Assembly (NCBI GenBank): GCA_002305725.1
Contig: DBQM01000016.1
Span: forward strand, 81,616 to 87,484
Source of the DNA: Ruminococcus sp. UBA1394
GTDB taxonomy: Bacteria; Bacillota; Clostridia; Oscillospirales; Ruminococcaceae
Length of the DNA stretch: 5,869 nucleotides
Direction: 5' to 3'
In this document: positions 1-4,255 of the stretch, one piece after another
Numbering within the stretch: the first letter of the stretch is position 1
Layout of the letters: every line of letters begins with the position of its first letter
Notes under the pieces: model-generated
The model's database searches: none
What the model was told of the DNA's origin: nothing
What the model saw: only the letters and a program-made list of their open reading frames with translations
Program-made: the position numbers and the translations under genes

Positions 1-707
1 ACAAGGGAGTGGTCATTACCATTTGCATATTGCCATAGGGCAACACCATTTTTTCCGAGCCGTCTTTTAAGAAAGTCAGGATCGGTATTGGCTAAATCTC
101 CGATGGTTCGTATGCAGTAGCTATCTAATACACGCTGCGTTGCCCGACCTACACCGAGCAAGTCCGCTGCGGGGAGTCCCCATATCTTATCTCTAAAGGT
201 GTCTTTTTCAATTACGGTTACGGCATCAGGTTTTTTCATATCTGAGCCTAACTTGGCGAAGATCTTATTGAAAGAAACACCAACAGAGATAGTCAAGCCG
301 AGTTCAAACTTGATAGTTTCTTTTATCTCGTTTGCAACTTGTTCAGGAGAGCCATATATGCGTTCTGTGCCGCTTATGTCAAGCCAACACTCATCCATAC
401 CATACGGCTCTACTTGGTCTGTAAAACGGCTGTAAACGCTTCTTGCGAGCTTTGAATACTTTATATATTCTTCGTAGTGGGGCGGAACAACAACTAAGTC
501 TTTGCATTTTTGCTTCGCCTGCCATACTGCATCACCCGTCTTTATATCAAAGGCTTTAGCAGCATAATTCTTGGCAAGGACAATGCCGTGCCGTTCCTCT
601 ACCGAGCCACAAACTGCAACCGGATATTTCTTTAGTGTAGGATCAAGCATACATTCAACGCTTGCGTAAAAGTTGTTCATATCGCAATGCAGAATTTTCC
701 GTGACAT
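1..707 (-). CDS. dinB: Y-family DNA polymerase (Pol IV/UmuC-like), 3' end beyond window
   Basis: The leftward reading frame is open from ATG at 707 to the window edge, giving the first 235 residues; the family is usually about 400, so the little-finger domain and clamp-binding tail are missing here. The palm begins with HCDMNNFYASVE (residues 7-18), where D9 is a metal ligand and Y14 sits at the steric-gate position. PYGMDECWLD (101-110) supplies D105 and E106, the other catalytic acids. SVGVSFNKIFAKLGSDMKKP (141-160) is the family's conserved palm segment, and LLGVGRATQRVL (183-194) is the thumb helix-hairpin-helix. All visible catalytic residues are intact. Family role: error-prone synthesis across damaged template. 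AGAGG (complement of 718-722) lies 10 bases before the start and supports it. The promoter is covered by operators shared with the divergent regulator, so expression is probably damage-controlled. The symbol is by family; a UvrX/UmuC-type plasmid or ICE polymerase is equally possible. Confidence 0.93.
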   Translation of the reverse strand, partial: MSRKILHCDMNNFYASVECMLDPTLKKYPVAVCGSVEERHGIVLAKNYAAKAFDIKTGDAVWQAKQKCKDLVVVPPHYEEYIKYSKLARSVYSRFTDQVEPYGMDECWLDISGTERIYGSPEQVANEIKETIKFELGLTISVGVSFNKIFAKLGSDMKKPDAVTVIEKDTFRDKIWGLPAADLLGVGRATQRVLDSYCIRTIGDLANTDPDFLKRRLGKNGVALWQYANGNDHSL

Positions 708-717
708 TTTTCTTTAA

Positions 718-722
718 CCTCT
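718..722 (-). promoter_or_regulatory. Ribosome binding site of the Y-family polymerase
   Basis: On the minus strand this reads AGAGG, 10 bases upstream of the ATG at 707. It fixes the start of the polymerase, which has no other good upstream start in frame. Confidence 0.7.
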
Positions 723-750
723 TGACAAAACTCACAAACCGTTTTATAAT
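722..750 (+). promoter_or_regulatory. Consensus sigma-A promoter reading right toward the XRE regulator
   Basis: TTGACA at 722-727 and TATAAT at 745-750 are separated by exactly 17 bases, which matches the sigma-A consensus at every core position. The expected start is near 757, leaving a leader of about 113 bases before the regulator's ATG at 870. A 19-base operator (731-749) fills the spacer and runs into the -10 box, and another (754-772) covers the expected start point, so bound repressor should block it. This implies autoregulation of the regulator-peptidase pair. Activity is inferred from sequence only. Confidence 0.82.
731..749. promoter_or_regulatory. Operator 1 (degenerate right half)
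   Basis: CTCACAAACCGTTTTATAA matches the inferred 19-base consensus TTCACAAACCGTTTGTGAA well in its left half. Its right half departs from the consensus where it must also encode the TATAAT box. It lies in the spacer of the rightward promoter. The likely ligand is the XRE regulator encoded at 870-1280. Confidence 0.72.
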
Positions 751-753
751 GTA

Positions 754-772
754 TTCACAAACCGTTTGGGTG
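754..772. promoter_or_regulatory. Operator 2 (covers both predicted start points)
   Basis: TTCACAAACCGTTTGGGTG keeps an intact left half-site and a partial right half-site of the shared operator. The predicted start of the rightward promoter (about 757) and of the leftward promoter (about 772) both fall inside it, so occupancy should affect both transcripts. Confidence 0.75.
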
Positions 773-778
773 TCTTTA

Positions 779-807
779 ATTATACACAAGCCGTTTGTGA
801 ATGTCAA
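779..807 (-). promoter_or_regulatory. Consensus sigma-A promoter reading left toward the polymerase
   Basis: On the minus strand TTGACA (802-807) and TATAAT (779-784) are separated by exactly 17 bases, again a perfect core match. The expected start is near 772, giving a leader of about 65 bases before the polymerase ATG at 707. Operator 3 (783-801) occupies the spacer and operator 2 covers the start. This strong promoter faces the rightward one, so RNA polymerase leaving it must cross the rightward promoter. A promoter this strong with overlapping operators suggests a gene kept tightly off and switched on hard. Confidence 0.82.
783..801. promoter_or_regulatory. Operator 3 (in the polymerase promoter spacer)
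   Basis: TACACAAGCCGTTTGTGAA has a perfect right half-site and a left half with small changes. It fills the space between the -35 and -10 boxes of the leftward promoter, where a bound repressor would exclude RNA polymerase. Confidence 0.78.
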
Positions 808-823
808 GAGGTTTATAAAATAA

Positions 824-842
824 TTCACAAATAGTTTGTGAA
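824..842. promoter_or_regulatory. Operator 4 (perfect palindrome in the regulator leader)
   Basis: TTCACAAATAGTTTGTGAA is a perfect inverted repeat with 8-base arms around a TAG centre, the most symmetric of the four copies. It lies downstream of both promoter cores, about 28 bases before the regulator's start codon and upstream of the leftward -35 box. It may be the highest-affinity site, used for looping, cooperative loading or as a roadblock. As RNA it could also fold as a short hairpin in the leader. Confidence 0.8.
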
Positions 843-869
843 TTTGATTTTAAGAGAGGTGCTTATAAA

Positions 870-1280
870 ATGAAATTTGGCGAAAAACTCCGCAAGTACC
901 GTACCGAAGCAAGGATGACTCAGGCTGAACTTGCAAAGAAGGCGGGAGTTGGATTAAACACTATTTCTAATTATGAAAGTGGAAAAACCTATCCGCAAAA
1001 CAGAGAGGTATATACCACCCTTGCAAATATACTTGGTGTCGATCCCGATCACCTTCATAATGAAAACGATGAATTTATCTCCGATGCTGCTGCTAAGTTC
1101 GGCAGACGTGGAGCAAAGCAGGCACAGCAGCTCACCGAAGAAGTTGCGGGTTTGTTTGCAGGCGGCGAAATGGCAGAAGAAGATATGGATGTTATGATGC
1201 AAGCCATTCAGCAAGCCTATTGGATTGCCAAAGAGAAAAACAGAAAGTTCACACCTAAGAAATACCGCGCCGAAGAATAA
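870..1280 (+). CDS. XRE-family (Cro/CI-type) repressor, ImmR-like
   Basis: This 136-residue protein starts at ATG 870 behind AGAGG (855-859, spacing 10). Residues about 5-60 form an XRE helix-turn-helix: MTQAELAKKAGVGLNTISNYESGK is the turn and recognition-helix region (16-39), followed by the family's typical NILGVDPDHL helix end. The C-terminal half (about 74-136) carries FGRRGAKQAQQL, LFAGGEMAEED and a basic FTPKKY tail, which I associate from memory with clostridial regulators encoded next to ImmA-type peptidases. It is probably a dimeric repressor that binds the four palindromes upstream, controlling its own gene and the divergent polymerase. The peptidase gene follows 68 bases downstream. 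ICEBs1 ImmR is the functional analogue, but overall similarity cannot be measured here and no cleavage site is assigned. Confidence 0.9.
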   Translation: MKFGEKLRKYRTEARMTQAELAKKAGVGLNTISNYESGKTYPQNREVYTTLANILGVDPDHLHNENDEFISDAAAKFGRRGAKQAQQLTEEVAGLFAGGEMAEEDMDVMMQAIQQAYWIAKEKNRKFTPKKYRAEE

Positions 1281-1335
1281 GTCCGTTTTATAGGACATTC
1301 CCTATGATAGAATTAGAATAGATAGGTGTATGAAA

Positions 1336-1339
1336 GGGG
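1336..1339 (+). promoter_or_regulatory. Ribosome binding site of the ImmA-like peptidase
   Basis: AAAGGGG with its G run at 1336-1339 lies 9 bases before ATG 1349. The 68-base gap after the regulator contains no convincing terminator or promoter, so the two genes are probably co-transcribed. Confidence 0.65.
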
Positions 1340-1348
1340 TGAGAACCA

Positions 1349-1873
1349 ATGTATGTTTGCACCAACGAGATAATCGCTAAAGCGGATAAGCTCGTTTCTC
1401 TATGCGGAACTCGTGATCCACACAAGATAGCAAGAGAACTTGGCATTGAAGTCTTATACTGCCCATTCAATAGGCAACGTGGAGCGTATAAGGTCATAAT
1501 GCGAAACCGCTTTATGTTTATCAAAGACAACCTGCATCCGGTAATGGAGAAGATTGTTCTCTTGCACGAACTCGGACACGATTCATTGCACAGAGATGAA
1601 GCCACCAAAGCAGGTGGCTTCGAGGAATTTAACATATTCGATATGCGTGGCAATAGAATGGAGTATGAAGCAAACGTATTTGCTTCTCAGATTGCTTTAC
1701 CTGATGATGACTTCATTGAATTAGCCGAGCGTGGATATGATACTCAGCAAATTGCAAAGGCATTAGGATCAGATATAAACCTCGTTGCAATTAAAGGCGA
1801 CCTGCTTCGTTATCAAGGGTATCAATTCAATCCGCAAGAACACCGCAACGATTTTCTCAAATACAATAAATAA
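1349..1873 (+). CDS. ImmA/IrrE-family zinc metallopeptidase (anti-repressor protease)
   Basis: This 174-residue protein has the family's zinc-peptidase core. IVLLHELGHDSLH (69-81) holds the HEXXH motif at 73-77, with E74 as the general base. MEYEANVFASQIALPD (104-119) supplies the third ligand, E107, in the typical ExEANxFA context. The N-terminal part (about 8-60) is the usual helical segment and strand region before the active-site helix. The length matches a compact, single-domain ImmA. In ICEBs1 and related elements, ImmA cleaves the partner repressor ImmR after a damage or cell-cell signal. The tight pairing here with an XRE regulator makes that regulator the likely substrate, and relief of repression the likely output. 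The stop codon TAA forms part of the stem of the downstream hairpin. Catalytic residues appear intact; the trigger is unknown. Confidence 0.9.
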   Translation: MYVCTNEIIAKADKLVSLCGTRDPHKIARELGIEVLYCPFNRQRGAYKVIMRNRFMFIKDNLHPVMEKIVLLHELGHDSLHRDEATKAGGFEEFNIFDMRGNRMEYEANVFASQIALPDDDFIELAERGYDTQQIAKALGSDINLVAIKGDLLRYQGYQFNPQEHRNDFLKYNK

Positions 1874-1908
1874 GACCGTCTTCTCAGAACGAGCAGACGG
1901 TCTTATTT
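1868..1908. terminator. Bidirectional rho-independent terminator between convergent genes
   Basis: Bases 1868-1881 pair perfectly with 1895-1908 (14 pairs, with the core AAGACCGTCT / AGACGGTCTT). CTC (1883-1885) can pair with GAG (1891-1893) inside, leaving a small loop. T-rich sequence follows in both directions, interrupted by single non-T bases. It separates the rightward peptidase gene, whose stop codon at 1871-1873 lies in the stem, from the leftward operon ending at 1910. Confidence 0.88.
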
Positions 1909-1909
1909 C

Positions 1910-2590
1910 TTAGTTTGCCATTTTAAGTTTTCTGTTTCTTTCTTCTGTTTTTGCTACAATTTCGCCCGCAATCGTTATAATTGCTGCGGTTTCGTTAGCG
2001 GCGACAGCATCCTCAAGTTCAGTAACTTTGTTTTTGATTTCTTCTTCAATCATTTTAACGGTAGCTACCGAACGGGAAGGACTTGAGTGCAACAAATCAT
2101 AAGCTTTTTCGATCTCTTTGTTTGCTTTCTTATCAGATGCCTTACCCATTAAAAGTTTAATTCTTGATGCAGCATCTTTGATGTATGCAACTTCATCCTC
2201 GTGACGTTCAATACTATCTGCGGTATGTTCGTTTGCAATTAGATTTGAAATCAGTAACACGGCATAAATTCCGGCTATAATCACTTGAACAACTAAAGAA
2301 GCTTTGTAGGAATCGCTACCAACAAAGATGAATACTAAACCTACAAGAAACTCTATGAAAAAGTAAACTGCCGAAATTGAATACAGTGAAAATCCAAATA
2401 CTGCGGCACTACTACTTTTTCTAATAAGAAAAGGCGTAGCCAAAATCATCAAGTAAGAGAAATGGATAAAACCATAAGAAATCCACACCGAAGCGGGATG
2501 TTCAGTTCCACCTACCACAAAGAATACAGTGTTAAATACGGCAAGGAAAACTAAATCAAGTAATATATAAAGGATTGATTTCTTATTCAT
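1910..2590 (-). CDS. Four-helix membrane protein with cytoplasmic helical tail, unknown function
   Basis: I choose ATG 2590 (226 residues) because GAGG (complement of 2599-2602) is 8 bases before it; the GTG at 2599, nine bases upstream, overlaps that ribosome site. Four hydrophobic segments are visible at about 5-27, 34-56, 64-91 and 96-119, joined by short loops. The remaining 105 residues are charged and predicted helical, with Lys/Glu-rich stretches at about 144-165 and 178-196, and probably face the cytoplasm. No catalytic motif is recognised. It is the last gene of a four-gene leftward operon, starting 10 bases after the SPFH-SHOCT gene, and ends at the shared terminator. SPFH proteins commonly work with integral membrane partners, so a scaffold or anchor role in the same complex is reasonable inference. 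The family name is unknown to me. Confidence 0.85.
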   Translation of the reverse strand: MNKKSILYILLDLVFLAVFNTVFFVVGGTEHPASVWISYGFIHFSYLMILATPFLIRKSSSAAVFGFSLYSISAVYFFIEFLVGLVFIFVGSDSYKASLVVQVIIAGIYAVLLISNLIANEHTADSIERHEDEVAYIKDAASRIKLLMGKASDKKANKEIEKAYDLLHSSPSRSVATVKMIEEEIKNKVTELEDAVAANETAAIITIAGEIVAKTEERNRKLKMAN

Positions 2591-2598
2591 ATCTGCCA

Positions 2599-2602
2599 CC
2601 TC
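2599..2602 (-). promoter_or_regulatory. Ribosome binding site deciding the membrane-protein start
   Basis: Read on the minus strand, GAGG(TGG) lies 8 bases before ATG 2590. The competing in-frame GTG at 2599 is part of this site and has no ribosome site of its own, so the shorter protein is preferred. Confidence 0.65.
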
Positions 2603-3764
2603 ACATTCTACTTAAAATCTCAGCTTTTTTGGCATCATATTCAGCCTGTTCAATAAGACCTGCATCCAACAACTTCTTGAGTTTGCCCAAAGTTTCCATA
2701 GGATCTTCTGCATTTCCGGCTGGAGTTGTAGGTGCAGCACTCTTTTGAGTAAATCTGCCCGAAGGTGCATTTTGTGTAGGGTTAGTAGGCTGTTGTGGTG
2801 CAAAACCGTTCTGAGCAGGTGCGAATACTTGCTGTGCTATAGAGCCAAAAGCACCTGCAGCACCAATGCCCATTCCCATACCTGCACCAGCGGCAGCTAC
2901 GCCGCCCGCACCGGGATTATTTGCAAGATCTTTGAGAACTTCAACACCTTGAACACGTCCCCAATCATTGCCCAAAATATCCAAGCCAGCTTTATCACCT
3001 TGGAATCCTCTTGTACGAGCGATAAGTTCCATCTGTGATTCATCAATAGTATCATATTTAGTTGAGTCAATATCTAAACCTGCAAGTGAGAATCTAACAC
3101 ACTTCAAACCGTATTCCGAAACAATCTCGTCAATGTACGGCTCAATTTTCTCGGAAAGCTCGTCCATATAAGCATCAATGCCTATCAATTCTTGTTCTAA
3201 TGCATTCAGGAACTTAGAAACAGCAGATTTGATTTTGCCCTGAAACTCGCTTGCAAAGTATTTGTCAAGTTCTTCTTGGAATTGGAACGGGATATTGTTT
3301 CCAATCAGTTTTTCTAAAAACTTTGCAGGATTTTCAATTCTTACCTTATATGCACCACGAACTCTTGCATCTGTTCTTACGCCCCACACCTTATCTCTAA
3401 CTTGAATAGGTGTTTCTGTTCCCCAACGAATCTCTTTACTATCCGCCTTGCGAACAAAGTAAACAACGCAATTAAAGGTGCTGATGCCACCCGTAAAAGC
3501 ATTTCTCAAGCGGCTAATAAAAGGATAGTTTTCGGTAGACAACTTATATGTACCATTTTCAAATACCTGTTCAACTGTACCGCCTTTGATGAAAATAGCT
3601 TCTTCACCCGGCATTACGATAAGTGTTGAATTGGTATTAAAATCTTCTTCAGGTTGACGCCAAATTAAGAGTTCTCCGGGTCCGGTGTTTTTAATCACGT
3701 CCGCCCAATGTTTCTTTCCTCCGGTATAAGCTACCTCGTTAGGATTTTTGTTAAAAAGTGCCAT
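2601..3764 (-). CDS. SPFH-domain protein with C-terminal SHOCT domain (YdjI-like)
   Basis: From ATG 3764 this is 387 residues. GGAGG (complement of 3774-3778) is 9 bases away, whereas the in-frame GTG at 3770 would be only 3 bases from it. The N-terminal two thirds resemble the YdjI-type SPFH family sometimes labelled 'virion core protein': LLIWRQPEEDF, IVMPGEEAIFIKGG, GTYKLSTENYPFI, a KEIRWGTETPIQVRD segment, and VRGAYKVRIENPAKFLEKLIG. A helical region follows (about 160-218), then YGLKCVRFSLAGLDI. Residues about 285-352 form a low-complexity Gly/Ala/Met then Pro/Gln-rich linker. The last 33 residues are a SHOCT domain, with LGKLKKLLDAGLIEQAEYDA. No zinc ribbon is seen. SPFH proteins oligomerise at membranes; in Bacillus ydjFGHI a relative sits with a PspA-like protein. 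It is the third gene of the operon, between an unknown helical protein and a membrane protein. Precise function is unknown. Confidence 0.92.
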   Translation of the reverse strand: MALFNKNPNEVAYTGGKKHWADVIKNTGPGELLIWRQPEEDFNTNSTLIVMPGEEAIFIKGGTVEQVFENGTYKLSTENYPFISRLRNAFTGGISTFNCVVYFVRKADSKEIRWGTETPIQVRDKVWGVRTDARVRGAYKVRIENPAKFLEKLIGNNIPFQFQEELDKYFASEFQGKIKSAVSKFLNALEQELIGIDAYMDELSEKIEPYIDEIVSEYGLKCVRFSLAGLDIDSTKYDTIDESQMELIARTRGFQGDKAGLDILGNDWGRVQGVEVLKDLANNPGAGGVAAAGAGMGMGIGAAGAFGSIAQQVFAPAQNGFAPQQPTNPTQNAPSGRFTQKSAAPTTPAGNAEDPMETLGKLKKLLDAGLIEQAEYDAKKAEILSRM

Positions 3765-3766
3765 AA

Positions 3767-4255
3767 TCACTTACCTCCATTATTTGCTTTGTATTCTCTA
3801 ATAAGCTGAGCCATACGTAAGCTCGCTATATTGTGGTTGCCTGCTGCATATCCAAAATCCAATTCTGTCTCCGAAATAGTGTTTTTCAAGCTCATCTTCA
3901 TATCCTTGTCGATCAAAGAAGAACTCGCAAGCTCAGTAATTACTAATTTCAAAGCAGAGGCAATGCGAAATGCACGATTTTCATAAAGACTTTTTCTTCC
4001 CAAATCAAAAGCGATTTTTGAGTATTCGAGAATAAGCATCTCAACATTATTTATCAGCTTAATGACATTAACACCATTTGCTTTTATGCGAGTGTTTTCT
4101 ATCTCAACTATCTCATCAAACATAATGGGAACAAATGCGTCCATTTCATATATTGCTCCGTAAAGCATATTCAGTTGTTCTGCATACGCTTCAGCATCAA
4201 TTTCTGAATTGAATGAACAAATATACTTTGATAGTTTCAAAATTTCACCATTCAT
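3767..4255 (-). CDS. Helical protein of unknown function in the SPFH operon
   Basis: This 162-residue protein starts at ATG 4255, which shares one base with the TGA of the upstream peptidase gene (TGATG), a sign of translational coupling. AGGAGG (complement of 4264-4269) is 8 bases upstream and strong. It ends 2 bases before the SPFH ATG. The sequence looks mainly alpha-helical, with amphipathic stretches at about 19-42, 64-92 and 95-112 and a conserved-looking C-terminal helix ASLRMAQLIREYKANNGG. There is no signal peptide, membrane segment, cysteine pair or recognised catalytic motif. I do not recognise the family. Its position between the peptidase and SPFH genes suggests a cytoplasmic adaptor or regulator of that system, but this is context-based inference only. 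Confidence 0.8.
   Translation of the reverse strand: MNGEILKLSKYICSFNSEIDAEAYAEQLNMLYGAIYEMDAFVPIMFDEIVEIENTRIKANGVNVIKLINNVEMLILEYSKIAFDLGRKSLYENRAFRIASALKLVITELASSSLIDKDMKMSLKNTISETELDFGYAAGNHNIASLRMAQLIREYKANNGGK

Noticed and set aside
199..435. Rightward open frame of 78 codons
   Set aside because: It lies antisense within the well-supported Y-family polymerase, has no ribosome site and resembles no protein family.
795..821. Third rightward promoter (TTGTGA with TAAAAT)
   Set aside because: The spacer is 15 bases and the -35 match is explained by the operator half-site TTTGTGAA; much weaker than the two consensus promoters.
731..842. CRISPR-like short repeat array
   Set aside because: The four repeats are 19-base palindromes with irregular spacing overlapping promoter elements, without constant repeats, spacers or cas genes; operators explain them fully.
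954..1298. Leftward open frame of 114 codons, plus a rightward frame at 973-1197
   Set aside because: Both overlap the XRE regulator in other frames; the regulator has clear domain structure and a ribosome site and they do not.
1281..1313. Possible internal promoter or small hairpin between regulator and peptidase
   Set aside because: TATGAT and TAGAAT lack a matching -35 box, and the inverted repeats (GTCC/GGAC, ATAGG/CCTAT) are only 4-5 bases, so chance is sufficient.
1288..1653. Leftward open frame of 121 codons
   Set aside because: It is antisense to the ImmA-like peptidase across its HEXXH region, with no sign of independent coding.
2745..3629. Rightward frames at 2745-3038, 2968-3171 and 3402-3629, and a leftward frame at 2612-2803
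   Set aside because: All are shadows of the SPFH-SHOCT gene, with no ribosome sites and Ser/Cys-rich nonsense-like composition.
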